Shown one piece after another: positions 9,668-18,187 of a stretch of DNA of 64,000 nt. The notes beneath the pieces are model-generated. The model did no database searches, was not told the origin of the DNA, and saw nothing but the letters and a program-made list of their open reading frames with translations. Made by a program: the position numbers and the translations under genes. Source of the DNA: Stenotrophomonas maltophilia. GTDB taxonomy: Bacteria > Pseudomonadota > Gammaproteobacteria > Xanthomonadales > Xanthomonadaceae. The stretch is from positions 124,001-188,000 of the forward strand of contig NZ_LYVJ01000004.1 in assembly GCF_001676385.1 (NCBI RefSeq), in the 5' to 3' direction. The first letter of the stretch is position 1; every line of letters starts with the position of its first letter.

Positions 9668-10435
9668 TCAGGATTCCGGTCCGGACCGCTGCGAACGGCC
9701 CTGGGCGAGGCGTGGTTCCGGGGCCGGCCCAGCGCTGTGTCGTGTACGCCAGCGCCGTGCCACCATCGAAACGGCCACGCTGATCACTGCACCCAGGCTG
9801 GCGAGGGCCATGTCCTTGTGTGCGTCCCAGACATCGCCCTGGATGCCGAGATAGGCCATGCCCAGGTCCTGGTCGACAACCATGACCGCGGCCCATTCCA
9901 GCAGTTCGTAGAGCGTCGACGTTGCTGTGATGAACAGGAAACAGATGAAGTCCATCATCATCGGGCCGGCCTGGACCCGGCGTGCCATCAGCTCCCTCAC
10001 TGCAGGCAGCACCAGCACGCCATAGAGAAAATGCACCAGCCGATCGAAGTGGTTCCGGTCCCAGCCCATCAGGTCGCCCAGCGAATGGCCGGTGATGGCG
10101 CGGGTCCAGGCCTCGTAAGGCACCTCGGCATAGGTGTAATGCGCCCCCAGGCTGTGCAGTGACAGGAAGGCCAGCAGGGCCAGATTGACAGGGGGGCTGA
10201 AGGGCCGCTTGCGCTGCACCCATACCAGGAAGGGCACGCTCACCGCCGTCAACAGATTCTCCAGAAACCAGTCGCGCGGATACTTCGGGTGTATGGCCGC
10301 AATCAACCAGACGCCGGCGAAAACCGCCAGGCAGCGCAGGGCGAACCGTCTATGCCGACACCAGCGGGGTTCAGGACTGGCCATATGCTGACCGGCGGTG
10401 CAGGGAAGGGAGGGCGGTTGGGTGAAGGATGCCAT
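9668..10435 (-). CDS. YjdF-like inner-membrane protein (DUF2238)
   Basis: About 255 residues from ATG 10435; an alternative ATG at 10384 would give 238 residues, closer to the usual family length. Several transmembrane segments are visible (AVFAGVWLIAAIHP, FLYGVLVLPAVREL, MMMDFICFLFITATSTLYELLEW). The conserved family signature with acidic/His residues in the membrane is present (GHSLGDLMGWDRNHFDRLVHFLYG, given here as the segment around residues 115-140). Function of DUF2238 is unknown. It is convergent with the effector gene, and no operon partner is visible. Confidence 0.8.
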   Translation of the reverse strand: MASFTQPPSLPCTAGQHMASPEPRWCRHRRFALRCLAVFAGVWLIAAIHPKYPRDWFLENLLTAVSVPFLVWVQRKRPFSPPVNLALLAFLSLHSLGAHYTYAEVPYEAWTRAITGHSLGDLMGWDRNHFDRLVHFLYGVLVLPAVRELMARRVQAGPMMMDFICFLFITATSTLYELLEWAAVMVVDQDLGMAYLGIQGDVWDAHKDMALASLGAVISVAVSMVARRWRTRHSAGPAPEPRLAQGRSQRSGPES

Positions 10436-10501
10436 TGAATTGCCCACGTGTGCGGCAATGCCGGCGGCTTCCAGTCGCAGGCCGCACCCTCAGGCACTGC
10501 G

Positions 10502-10951
10502 TCACTGAGCGGGACCGCGGTGCCCCGCGCCAGCGGCGCCCCCGGGACGATGCAGGAATCCATGCAGCAGCACGCCGGCGACCATGGCGGTGGCGAAGAC
10601 CAGCGCGAAAGGCTGGCCGGTACCCAGCAGCGCGATCGCCGGGCCGGGGCATACCCCCGCCAGCCCCCAGCCCACGCCGAACACGGCTGCGCCGGCAACC
10701 AGGTTCCGGTCGATCGTGCGATTGCGGGGCACATGCAGCGATGCAGCAAGCACGGGCCGCCCGCGAACGCGCATCCATCGGTAAGCCGCAGCGGACGGGA
10801 TCAGGGCGCCCGCCATCACCAGCGCCAGGGACGGGTCCCAGGCCCCGGCAACGTCAAGGAAGGCAAGCACGCGCGCCGGGTTGGCCATATCGGAAACGAG
10901 CAGCCCGAGCCCGAACAGCGCACCGCAGAGGAACGCCGCCAGGCGGATCAT
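10502..10951 (-). CDS. YeeE/YedE-type membrane protein, second half (DUF6691-like)
   Basis: 149 residues with four hydrophobic segments and the channel-type motif GLAGVCPGPAIALLGTGQP, in which the Cys is the sulfur-relay residue of YeeE/TsuA-like transporters. Start ATG 10951 overlaps the stop of the partner gene (ATGA), so the two half-size proteins are probably made together and form one channel. The pair sits downstream of blh in the BigR locus, where such proteins are thought to move reduced sulfur compounds. Confidence 0.82.
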   Translation of the reverse strand: MIRLAAFLCGALFGLGLLVSDMANPARVLAFLDVAGAWDPSLALVMAGALIPSAAAYRWMRVRGRPVLAASLHVPRNRTIDRNLVAGAAVFGVGWGLAGVCPGPAIALLGTGQPFALVFATAMVAGVLLHGFLHRPGGAAGAGHRGPAQ

Positions 10952-11388
10952 GGCCCGCCTCCGGCAACCGTCCGCACCAGGGTGGCGGTGGCCATGCCCA
11001 TCAGCATGAACACGACGGTGGCCACCACGGACCGAGGCGAGGCCCTGCCGAGGCCACAGACGCCATGCCCGCTGGTACAGCCGGCACCGAGGCGGGTGCC
11101 GTAGCCGACCAGCAGCCCGGCCAGCACCAGCACCATCGTCCCGTCTGCGGAGAGCGCGGGCAGTGGAATGGGCTTGACCGCCAACGCCAGGCCTGACGCC
11201 GTGGCCAGCCCAGCCAGGAACAGGGCTGCGAGCCCGCGTCCACCGTCGCCGGGCAGGCCCAGCGTCCTGGCAAGCAGGCCGGAGATCCCAGCGATGCGTC
11301 CGGCCAGCACGAGATAGGCCCCGGCGGACGCACCGATCATCAGGCCACCGAGGAGCGGCCAGTACCATGGCAAAGGGGAGGGCGTCAT
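10948..11388 (-). CDS. YeeE/YedE family sulfur-compound membrane protein, first half
   Basis: 146 residues, hydrophobic throughout, with the motif GAGCTSGHGVCGLGR carrying the two conserved Cys residues of the YeeE family. It overlaps blh upstream (4 bp) and the second YeeE-type gene downstream (4 bp), so the three genes form one translationally coupled unit. Expected role: passage of thiosulfate or sulfite/sulfide-derived anions through the inner membrane as part of sulfide detoxification. This is inferred from the family and locus. Confidence 0.85.
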   Translation of the reverse strand: MTPSPLPWYWPLLGGLMIGASAGAYLVLAGRIAGISGLLARTLGLPGDGGRGLAALFLAGLATASGLALAVKPIPLPALSADGTMVLVLAGLLVGYGTRLGAGCTSGHGVCGLGRASPRSVVATVVFMLMGMATATLVRTVAGGGP

Positions 11389-12326
11389 AGCAGGTCCACC
11401 GGCAGCTTGAGATAGCGCACGCCGTTATCCTCGGGGTCGGGCAGGTGACCGGCGCGCATGTTGACCTGCACGGAAGGCAGGAGCAGGCGTGGCATCGGGA
11501 GCGTCGCATCCCGCGCTTCCCGCATCTCCACGAACTGGGCTTCGGTGACGCCCTCGTGCACGTGCACGTTGGCCGTCCTTTCGGCGCCGATGGTGGTTTC
11601 CCATGCGAACTGGTCGCGGCCGGCGGCCGTGTAATCGTGGCAGAGGAAAACACGGGCCTCGTCCGGCAACGCCAGCAGCCGCTGGATCGAGCGGTACAGC
11701 TGGCGCGCCGAACCCCCGGGGAAATCGCAGCGGGCGGTGCCGTAGTCGGGCATGAAGAGCGTGTCTCCGGGAAACACGGCGTCTCCGATCACATAGGCCA
11801 GGCATGCAGGCGTATGGCCGGGCACGTGCAGCGCCATCGCCTGCAGATTGCCGATGCTGAAGGTGTCGCCATCAGCGAAAAGGCGATCGAACTGGCGGCC
11901 ATCGCGCTTGAACCCGGTGCCTGCATTGAAGATCTTGCCGAAGGTCTCCTGCACGGCAGTGATGTGCTCGCCGATGGCCAGTGCACCGCCCACTTGTTCC
12001 TGCAGCCAGGGCGCCGCCGAGAGATGGTCGGCGTGCGCGTGGGTTTCCAGCAGCCACTGCACCTGCAGGCCTTCCTTGCGCACGTGGTGCAGCAAGGCCG
12101 AAGCCGACTCGGTCGAGGTGCGGCCAGCAGCCATGTCGAAGTCAAGGACGCTGTCGATGATGGCGCATGCAGGTGAAGAGGGATCGCGCACGACATGGCT
12201 GGCCGTGAAGGTGGCCGGATCGAAGAATGTCTGCACCTGTGGCAACGGCGCGCGCCCGGCGCGGGCGTCGCCGACGATGCGGGCAGCCCCTTGCAGTGAG
12301 TCATCTGCGGCTACGGATGGGTTCAC
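11385..12326 (-). CDS. blh: Blh-type metallo-beta-lactamase-fold persulfide dioxygenase
   Basis: 313 residues. The MBL metal motif THAHADHLSAAP (HxHxDH), GHTPACLAYV (metal His), FPGDTLF (Asp) and FLCHDY (His) are all present, the arrangement of ETHE1/Blh mono-iron persulfide dioxygenases. Such enzymes oxidise glutathione persulfide to sulfite. In Xylella and Agrobacterium blh is part of the bigR operon that detoxifies H2S. Here it is divergent from the ArsR-family regulator, with an AT-rich inverted repeat between them, and is followed without gap by two YeeE-type genes. Confidence 0.88.
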   Translation of the reverse strand: MNPSVAADDSLQGAARIVGDARAGRAPLPQVQTFFDPATFTASHVVRDPSSPACAIIDSVLDFDMAAGRTSTESASALLHHVRKEGLQVQWLLETHAHADHLSAAPWLQEQVGGALAIGEHITAVQETFGKIFNAGTGFKRDGRQFDRLFADGDTFSIGNLQAMALHVPGHTPACLAYVIGDAVFPGDTLFMPDYGTARCDFPGGSARQLYRSIQRLLALPDEARVFLCHDYTAAGRDQFAWETTIGAERTANVHVHEGVTEAQFVEMREARDATLPMPRLLLPSVQVNMRAGHLPDPEDNGVRYLKLPVDLL

Positions 12327-12361
12327 GGAGCTCTCCGGCGGGTGGACTGGTTATAGGGTAC

Positions 12362-12386
12362 ATAGTTGCGTAAATTATGAAACTAT
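12362..12386. promoter_or_regulatory. Candidate BigR operator between blh and bigR
   Basis: An AT-rich island in otherwise GC-rich DNA contains the inverted repeat ATAGTT at 12362-12367 and AACTAT at 12381-12386, 13 bp apart. ArsR-type repressors bind such AT-rich palindromes. The site lies in the divergent promoter region, so one bound dimer could control both transcripts. Assignment is by position and symmetry only. Confidence 0.6.
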
Positions 12387-12448
12387 AGAGATCATGATAG
12401 AGTGCAGCGGCGCCGCTGGGGCGTTTTCCTGGCACAACCACAGCGCCC

Positions 12449-12814
12449 ATGATGTCCGCACCCGTCACCCGTCCCGCATTCACCCCGGCCGACCTTGCCG
12501 CCATGAAGGAGCGCGTGCCCGAAGTAGCCGAGCTGCTGCGCTTCATGGCCACACCCTCGCGCCTGCTGCTGCTGTGCCAGCTCGCCCAAGGGGAAATGAC
12601 CGTGGGCGGCCTGGAAGAGGCCACCGGCATCCGCCAGCCGGCGCTCTCCCAGCAACTGGCCGAATTGCGCCAACGGCAGCTGGTGGCCACCCGGCGCGAA
12701 TCGCGCTCGATTTTCTATCGCATGGCCGACCCGCGCGTCGCGGCGCTGCTGGCCGCGATGCATGGCATTTTCTGCACCGACGCGGCATCCGCCGAGCCAT
12801 TGCCCAGGCGATAG
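12449..12814 (+). CDS. bigR: ArsR-family sulfide-responsive repressor BigR
   Basis: 121 residues, a winged-helix ArsR protein (ATPSRLLLLCQLAQGEMTVG; recognition region GIRQPALSQQLAELRQRQLV). Two Cys residues are present, one in LLLLCQLAQG and one in MHGIFCTDA near the C-terminus. They match the redox pair that in BigR/SqrR reacts with persulfides and releases DNA. There is no metal-binding motif of the arsenic type. It is divergently transcribed from blh across a candidate operator, which supports autoregulation and control of the blh-yeeE operon. Confidence 0.85.
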   Translation: MMSAPVTRPAFTPADLAAMKERVPEVAELLRFMATPSRLLLLCQLAQGEMTVGGLEEATGIRQPALSQQLAELRQRQLVATRRESRSIFYRMADPRVAALLAAMHGIFCTDAASAEPLPRR

Positions 12815-12924
12815 CCTTGGCGATCCGGACGTGATCCGCCGCACTCCATCGCGGCCGGCAGCGACGCGCAGCCCCCTCGCGATACCATCCTCCAGACACT
12901 TCAAACAGGGAAGACGGACCAGCC

Positions 12925-13215
12925 ATGGATGACATGCCGAAACGAAACAACAGGGTTCAACGCAAGGACGGGTTCCCGTGGAAGAGCATCATTGCCGTGG
13001 TGGTGATCATCGGCATCGTCCTGGCGGTGGCCGAGATGGGTCGGGTGGAGCGGCAATACCGCGAGCAGGCCAACCGCCAGGCGCTTGAGGCCATGCAACG
13101 GGTGCTCGAGGGCCAGGAGCCCGTGGTCCGCCCCGCCCAGGATACGCTGCAGGGTAGCGCGGCCGAACCGACGACGCCGGAGTCACAGGCACCCGCCCCC
13201 GTCGAAGGGAAGTAG
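12925..13215 (+). CDS. Small single-pass membrane protein, unknown function
   Basis: 96 residues: a basic N-terminus, one transmembrane helix (SIIAVVVIIGIVLAVAEMG at about 22-40), a short helical stretch and a Pro/Glu-rich tail. I do not recognise a family. Start ATG 12925 follows a GGGAAGA-type ribosome-binding site by about 10 bases. It stands alone between bigR and the DUF4142 gene. Confidence 0.65.
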   Translation: MDDMPKRNNRVQRKDGFPWKSIIAVVVIIGIVLAVAEMGRVERQYREQANRQALEAMQRVLEGQEPVVRPAQDTLQGSAAEPTTPESQAPAPVEGK

Positions 13216-13286
13216 CGGAATGCTCTGCTGCAAGGCGGACTACAGCCTGCTGCCTCTGCTGCTGATGACGTTCCCGATGTGTTTGG

Positions 13287-13889
13287 TCAACGCTGTGCTT
13301 CCGCGGCCTTGCCCGTCATCTGTTCCAGCAGTTGCTGGGCCTGCTGCAGGTGATCGGCCACATGGGTGCGGGTGGTCTTCAGGAAATCGCTGACCGCAGC
13401 GTCATGCGCGGCCGGTATCAGCGAACTGTCCAGTGCCCGCAGCGCTGCCTGGTGATCACGCACCATGGTCTTCAGGTAGGCACCGTCGAATGCGGCTCCC
13501 TTGGCCTGTCGCAGCATGGCCAGTGTCCTGGTCGCCTCCGCTGCCTTGGCCTTGGCCGGCGGAGCCATGACGTCTGCCTCCCATCTGGCCAGTTTCAGGT
13601 TGTTGTCGGTGTGCTCGTCGATCATGTGCTGCGCATAGCGTTGAGTGCGCGCATCGCTGGCCTGGGCGACTGCCAGGCGCCCGGCGTTGATCTCGCCGGT
13701 ATTGATGGCAGAAAGCACGCCCAGCGCCGATGCCTGGGCGCTGTCCGCGCCCTGGGATTGCCGCAGTTGCTGGGGCTGCTCGGTGGCGGACGTCGAGGGG
13801 GTTGGCTGTGATTGGGCGCCAGCCAGGGCGGGCAGCGCCAGCGCGGCGCCGAGTGCGGCGGCAAGCGGGAATGCAGGGGCAAAGCGCAT
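13287..13889 (-). CDS. DUF4142 secreted ferritin-like four-helix protein
   Basis: 200 residues. Signal peptide with cleavage after ALAGA; then the DUF4142 four-helix pattern (INTGEINAGRLAVAQASDARTQ, YAQHMIDEHTDNNLKL, GAYLKTMVRDHQAALRAL; shown here only as landmarks). Family members are periplasmic, often stress-related, with no established enzyme activity. It is a single gene, convergent with the upstream small membrane-protein gene. Confidence 0.85.
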   Translation of the reverse strand: MRFAPAFPLAAALGAALALPALAGAQSQPTPSTSATEQPQQLRQSQGADSAQASALGVLSAINTGEINAGRLAVAQASDARTQRYAQHMIDEHTDNNLKLARWEADVMAPPAKAKAAEATRTLAMLRQAKGAAFDGAYLKTMVRDHQAALRALDSSLIPAAHDAAVSDFLKTTRTHVADHLQQAQQLLEQMTGKAAEAQR

Positions 13890-14260
13890 GACGGTGCCTC
13901 CATGGGAGAGCTGCCAGCGTCGCGCAGGCCCGGCGATGCGGGCGAGACGCCGGGGTCACGACGATGAAGAGGGAAGCGGGGGCAGCCGTGACGCGCCGCT
14001 AACAGGCTGCGGGTTGCTGGCGAGCGGGTGCATAGGTATGCCGTGCTGCAGGCGCTGCATGAGGAGAAGGCGGCCGGCATCTGCCGCGTGACCTGAAACG
14101 CCATGGATGCGTCCGTCTGCCCCTTGGGCATCAAGGCTATGGATTGCCCAAGGCGAGCTTGCCGATATGCATTGCGCTCCCGATCAACCCATGGGCATCG
14201 GCGCGGCACCTCGGCTAGGATGTGGCAACCCGGCAGCCATGCCGGCGGGGCGGGGGCGCA
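13890..14260. other. Intergenic region, nothing recognised
   Basis: 371 bp separating divergent genes. It should contain both promoters, but I see no strong sigma70-type boxes, repeats or conserved small ORF. Confidence 0.4.
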
Positions 14261-14992
14261 ATGGACATGCAGACCGGGGGCGGACCTGATTCGCCAGGAC
14301 AGACCCATCCACAGGAACTCACCTTTCACTGGATTTACCAGCGGGTGCAGGCCCTGGCTGAGCACAGCATCTACCCGAAGGCGGGCAGGGTGGAAACGTG
14401 GTCGTTTCGTGCCGGCTGGGTTGCTGCCGGCATCGGCATCCTCTGCAGCCAGCTTCCAGAGCGGTGGCTGCCGCTGAGCGTCGCGCTGCTGGTGGTGCGG
14501 CTTTGCCTGGCGGTGGAGGTGGGTGGCTTCGTGGTGGGCGGCTTCCTTGCGGCCGGACGGGGAATCCGTCAGTTCACGCAGCCGCGGTTGTCGCATGCGA
14601 AGGAAATGGATTTCGAGTTTTCCCGCTGGCATGCAGTGGTCACCGAGCTGCGCAACTTCCCCAGGATCGAGCGCGAGCGCCGCCTCAAGTATGCCAGCCA
14701 CCTGCGCACCACTATGATCGAGCGCATGGGTTTGATGTACGGCGGGCTGCAGCACCTTGGGGCCTTCCCATTGCTGATCGCGCTCTACCTGCAGTTCCGC
14801 GGATGGAAATGGGGCGACTGGGCCGGCGCCTTCGACGTCGGAGTGGTGGGCGCGTTCCTGATCTACATGTTGGTACTGCTGTACCTGGCAGGCTGGATGT
14901 TGATTGGCCAGCGCACCCGGCTGGATACCTACGTCGCTCTGCTGGAGGCCTCCACCCGGGAGCCCGAGCCGTCGCAGCCCGCACCGCTGTAG
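14261..14992 (+). CDS. Polytopic membrane protein of unknown function
   Basis: 243 residues with at least four hydrophobic segments (AGWVAAGIGILCSQLP, WLPLSVALLVVRLCLAV, LGAFPLLIALYLQF, VGVVGAFLIYMLVLLYLAGWML) and a soluble basic central loop (residues about 105-155). I do not recognise the family. The ATG at 14261 is the first after a purine-rich stretch GGGGCGGGGGCGCA. A SMAG palindrome begins on its stop codon, so no downstream co-transcription is expected. Confidence 0.7.
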   Translation: MDMQTGGGPDSPGQTHPQELTFHWIYQRVQALAEHSIYPKAGRVETWSFRAGWVAAGIGILCSQLPERWLPLSVALLVVRLCLAVEVGGFVVGGFLAAGRGIRQFTQPRLSHAKEMDFEFSRWHAVVTELRNFPRIERERRLKYASHLRTTMIERMGLMYGGLQHLGAFPLLIALYLQFRGWKWGDWAGAFDVGVVGAFLIYMLVLLYLAGWMLIGQRTRLDTYVALLEASTREPEPSQPAPL

Positions 14993-15012
14993 AGCCGAGC
15001 CATGCTCGGCTA
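14989..15012 (+). repeat. SMAG (GTAG) repetitive extragenic palindrome
   Basis: GTAG at 14989-14992 followed by the hairpin AGCCGAGC-CAT-GCTCGGCT. This is the layout of the GTAG-type REP elements that are abundant in Stenotrophomonas maltophilia. The GTAG overlaps the stop codon of the preceding gene, so the element may also shape the mRNA 3' end. Confidence 0.7.
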
Positions 15013-15114
15013 TCGCTCTCCAGCACATCAGGAACTGGACGTCCCGCCGTGGTCGGGCCTCTACCAGCTGCATCGCCTGGCGGCGCACACGCCGCCCCGG
15101 TAGTACCGCGCCAC

Positions 15115-15471
15115 TCAGCCGTCTGGCTGCAGCCGTATGCTGGCGTGCGCGGTGAGTCCCACGCCTGCCATGATCAATCCCTCCATCACCCGCGGGCCGA
15201 CGTACTGCTCCAGTTCGCCGTTCTCGCGGGCACGCTGCGCGGCCAGCAGGATCTCCAGCACCACGCGCAGGCCGGCCAGCGCGCAGTCGGTATCTGCCAG
15301 GGCGATGCGTCGGCCCGGCAGCTGATGGCGCTCTGGCCAGGGCTGGCCATCGGAGGCGGCCCCGGCGCCGATGCTGTGCAGCAGGGCAATGAGCGTGTTT
15401 GGATCCAGCACGGATCCGTTCGCGGGCGCGTCGTGGATCGAGTGCGGGGAAGGGGCGGAGGGCTGGGTCAT
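15115..15471 (-). CDS. Small soluble protein of unknown function
   Basis: 118 residues from ATG 15471: a disordered N-terminus followed by helices (NTLIALLHSIGAG, LAGLRVVLEILLAAQRARE, PRVMEGLIMAGVGL). It loosely resembles short Pseudomonas/Xanthomonas proteins with an N-terminal tail and a helical hairpin, but no family can be named with confidence. A cluster of strong hairpins lies immediately upstream (15499-15700) and could be its leader RNA. Confidence 0.55.
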   Translation of the reverse strand: MTQPSAPSPHSIHDAPANGSVLDPNTLIALLHSIGAGAASDGQPWPERHQLPGRRIALADTDCALAGLRVVLEILLAAQRARENGELEQYVGPRVMEGLIMAGVGLTAHASIRLQPDG

Positions 15472-15498
15472 GGCTGGGCTCCCTGCGTGCATGCAGAA

Positions 15499-15700
15499 GC
15501 CGCCACCGATAAAGGTGGCGGACGGTGCGAGGTTCGAAACCCGGTGTTCGCTAAACCGGCAGGCACAAGGCCTCCACGCACCGCCCGCCATAGCCGGCCG
15601 ACGGATTGCCAGCCGGCACCACACGGGGTGATGCCGGCTGGCAAGCGTTTACTTCAGCGAACTACCGGGGTTTCGAATCCCGGCCACCGGTTTCCGGTGG
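15499..15700. repeat. Cluster of strong hairpins with two TTCGAA stem-loops
   Basis: Within 200 bp: CCGCCACC/GGTGGCGG hairpin (15500-15521); GAGGTTCGAAACC-type stem-loop (about 15529-15543); a 13-bp perfect stem TTGCCAGCCGGCA/TGCCGGCTGGCAA (15606-15618 with 15632-15644); CCGGG...CCCGG enclosing GTTTCGAAT (15665-15683); CCACCGG/CCGGTGG (15684-15700). The remainder of the 455-bp gap (15701-15926) shows nothing clear. The GGTTCGAA-like loops imitate tRNA T-arms, but no tRNA cloverleaf can be formed. It reads as a REP cluster or structured RNA upstream of the 15115-15471 gene. Confidence 0.5.
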
Positions 15701-15926
15701 CACGCAAAGGAATACGCCTGGCTGTACGCGATGCCAATGCAGTAATGCTGATGCCGACACCACTTTCAACATTTTCAGAATCGTTGCATGCGGCGCAATG
15801 AGGCTGGAGCCTTGCGCTGCAAAGCTATCGGCCATGTCGTTGGTGCAGGGCCGCGGACTGTCGGCATCCGCCCGGCCGGGCTATGGGTGAGGCGGATGCG
15901 ACATGATTGGCAAACGCTGCCAGGCG

Positions 15927-16682
15927 TCAGTTGCCCTTCATCGCGGCCTTGCTCCGCTCCAGCCAGGCGGCATTGTGGCTGCGCGCGTGGCGCGACCAGT
16001 GCCGGGCATCGTCGATGATGCTGGCGAACAGGCTGCGGGCCTTCTCACGGTCAGCGGGCTGCGGCTGTGCCATCAGCCATTCGGCGTACAGGCAGCGAGC
16101 GGCCGCATCGTTTCCGCAGTCCACGGCACGCTCGAACGCGGCGCGGGTGCCGGGCGACCGGGTGGCTGCCAGTGCCTGCGCGTACAGCAGGGTCTGTTCC
16201 GGCTTGCGGCGCACATCCGGATGGCGGGCGAACAGGCCGTCCAGCGTCTCCGCCGCCAGCGCGGCATCCCCGGATTCAAGCCGAGCGCGCGCCAGGCCGT
16301 TCAGGATGTAGGGGTCGTCACCCAGCGGAGAACTGGCCGCCTGCTCAAGCAGGGTTCTGGCCTCCTCGGCCTGGCCGGCCTCCAGCAACGCCATGCCCAG
16401 GCGAAGCCGGTTCTGCACGGTGGGCGTGCGCGCCAGTTCGGCGCGCGCGTTGCGCAGGTCCTGGCCCGGGTCCATCAGCTGCTTGGCCGAGCGGACAACC
16501 TGGCGGGCGCCACGCGAATGGCGGACTTCCGGGAAGTAGATCGCCAGGAAGTAGACGATGCTGCCGAGCAGTGGGAAGGAGAAGAGCAGGATGAGCCAGT
16601 AGAGGCTCTGGCCCGAGCGGATGGCGTGCACCGCGAAGTAGATGGCTGCCAGTACGTGGAGCCCGATTCCGATATAGGGCAT
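15927..16682 (-). CDS. Membrane-anchored TPR-repeat protein
   Basis: 251 residues. The N-terminus has two hydrophobic segments (GLHVLAAIYFAVHAI, WLILLFSFPLLGSIVYFLAIY) resembling the PLDc_N membrane module. The remainder is helical with degenerate TPR-like repeats (RLRLGMALLEAGQAEEARTLLEQA, ILNGLARARLESGDAALAAETL, as landmarks). Such proteins act as scaffolds; the partner is unknown. Start ATG 16682 is chosen because it places the hydrophobic segment at the very N-terminus. Confidence 0.75.
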   Translation of the reverse strand: MPYIGIGLHVLAAIYFAVHAIRSGQSLYWLILLFSFPLLGSIVYFLAIYFPEVRHSRGARQVVRSAKQLMDPGQDLRNARAELARTPTVQNRLRLGMALLEAGQAEEARTLLEQAASSPLGDDPYILNGLARARLESGDAALAAETLDGLFARHPDVRRKPEQTLLYAQALAATRSPGTRAAFERAVDCGNDAAARCLYAEWLMAQPQPADREKARSLFASIIDDARHWSRHARSHNAAWLERSKAAMKGN

Positions 16683-16851
16683 GTGTGCCGCCTCGTCCGT
16701 GTGAGGGTTGGCACTATAGTGGGGGAGGGGTGGGGCGCCAATGGGGCGGCGCATGATCCGCCGTGACGCGTCACGTTAATTCCGTTGGACTCTGCGGGGC
16801 GGTGCGCTGCGTGCCACTATGTGGCGGGGTTGCATCGATGGAAGGGGATAC

Positions 16852-17562
16852 ATGGAACGTACACAGAAGACGCTAACGATGGCTGATGTTGCTGGATGGG
16901 GTTCGGCGCTCGTCACGTTCGGATTGATTCAAGGGGCCTTCTATCTGAAGGCGTTTTGGGGGCACTTCGGCCTGGATCCCTTTCAGTTTGTTGCGGTAAG
17001 CGAGCTTGCGCTTGCAGGGCTTGCGGGGATCGGCATGGTGTTATTCCTCATGCTGCTGGCCTCGCTGTTTGGCGGCTGGGTGGAGATGAAGGTCACGAGC
17101 GGCAGCTCCAAAAGCAAGCTGTTCGCATGGCTGTTTCCAGTGCTTTTCTTCACTGCCCTAGGGCTGCTGCTTTGGTGGTCGAACACGTGGCCTCTTCTGA
17201 TAGGGGTTCTTCTGACGGTCATCTGTGCGTTGATCGTGCATCTTTCACCGGTGGTGCCCATCGCAGTGAAAGATTCCCCTTGGCTGATCTACGCCTTGGT
17301 GATGCTGGTCTACGTCTCGATAGCGTCAGGCATGCTTGGCTCCCAGCGTGCCGAGAAGATTTCCTCTGGCGGCGGCAAGCACGTCACGGCTGTGACTGTT
17401 GATGGAAAGGTGCAGGGCGACCTAAGCCTGATTGGTCGTCTTGGTGACAGCTATGCACTGTGGGACCCGGCGCGGAAGGCTACAGTGCTTGTGCCTGTTG
17501 GCGACGTTGGGAGGTTGGAGATTCTGCGAAAGGGCGTGATTCCTGTTCCGGCAGCCCAGTAG
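16852..17562 (+). CDS. Polytopic membrane protein of unknown function
   Basis: 236 residues with about five transmembrane segments (SALVTFGLIQGAFYL, LALAGLAGIGMVLFLMLLASL, LFPVLFFTALGLLLWW, LIGVLLTVICALIVHL, WLIYALVMLVYVSIASG), then a soluble C-terminal domain of about 60 residues (VTAVTVDGKVQGDLSLIGRLGD). Start ATG 16852 follows GGAAGGGGATAC. GC content is lower and codon use less biased than in flanking core genes, so it marks the left side of an accessory island. No family recognised. Confidence 0.7.
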   Translation: MERTQKTLTMADVAGWGSALVTFGLIQGAFYLKAFWGHFGLDPFQFVAVSELALAGLAGIGMVLFLMLLASLFGGWVEMKVTSGSSKSKLFAWLFPVLFFTALGLLLWWSNTWPLLIGVLLTVICALIVHLSPVVPIAVKDSPWLIYALVMLVYVSIASGMLGSQRAEKISSGGGKHVTAVTVDGKVQGDLSLIGRLGDSYALWDPARKATVLVPVGDVGRLEILRKGVIPVPAAQ

Positions 17563-17857
17563 GGCTGGATCTCGGAAGCGCCAAGCTGAGAGTGGCAGTG
17601 CACTTCAGTACGGGGAGTAGCGATAAGGATGATTTATCGAGGGTAGGGCCAGTGTCGTCTCGCAACGAGAAAGGACATTCACCTACCCGCGAACTGGCCT
17701 CCTTGCTAGCGAAGCTACGTCCCCTTACGATCCCGCGCGTGCCAGAATGGCAACCTCCAGGGTGATGCATTATGGGTAAAGTCGTAGCCGGCTGCGAGGT
17801 CGACCTGGCATTACTTTCGGCGGAGTTGTGACTCGTTACAGGACTTCGGGAGGAAAG

Positions 17858-18133
17858 ATGGATCTGTTTACGAAGAATGGTAAGCCTCTGCAGGTGCGCG
17901 GGGAGTTTGTCTACAGCCGCTCGGGCGCAGTGGTCGGCCGCATCAAGGGCGAGCGTGTTTTTGGCCCGGACGGGAAGTATGTGGGCTCCATTGTTAAGGA
18001 TCGCCTGATTTACCGGTCTACTCATAGCGCAGCAATCAGCTCGCCGTTCTCCCGGGCAAGCCGTGCCGGCACCGCTAGGGCGAACCGGGCAGGCTCGGCC
18101 TCTTGGGGCGATGAGCCGACCATTCCCGACTAG
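17858..18133 (+). CDS. Small 4-fold beta-flap-like protein
   Basis: 91 residues. The first 60 residues show a repeating strand pattern (MDLFTKNGKPLQVRG, FVYSRSGAVVGRIKG, RVFGPDGKYVGSIVKD), the type annotated as 4-fold beta flap proteins, known mostly from accessory genome regions and without known function. The tail is Ser/Ala/Arg-rich. ATG 17858 has GGGAGGAAAG just upstream. The preceding 295 bp hold no other gene. Confidence 0.6.
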   Translation: MDLFTKNGKPLQVRGEFVYSRSGAVVGRIKGERVFGPDGKYVGSIVKDRLIYRSTHSAAISSPFSRASRAGTARANRAGSASWGDEPTIPD

Positions 18134-18187
18134 GCAGGTCTTATTTTCAGGTCGAACCATCGTGCCGATGGGTGCAAGGACAGGTGC

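Noticed and set aside
9510..10223. Reverse frame overlapping the YjdF-like gene
   Set aside because: Another frame of the same strand carries the real DUF2238 sequence.
15525..15685. tRNA gene suggested by GGTTCGAA-type loops
   Set aside because: No acceptor stem, D-arm or anticodon arm can be fitted around either loop; treated as hairpins.
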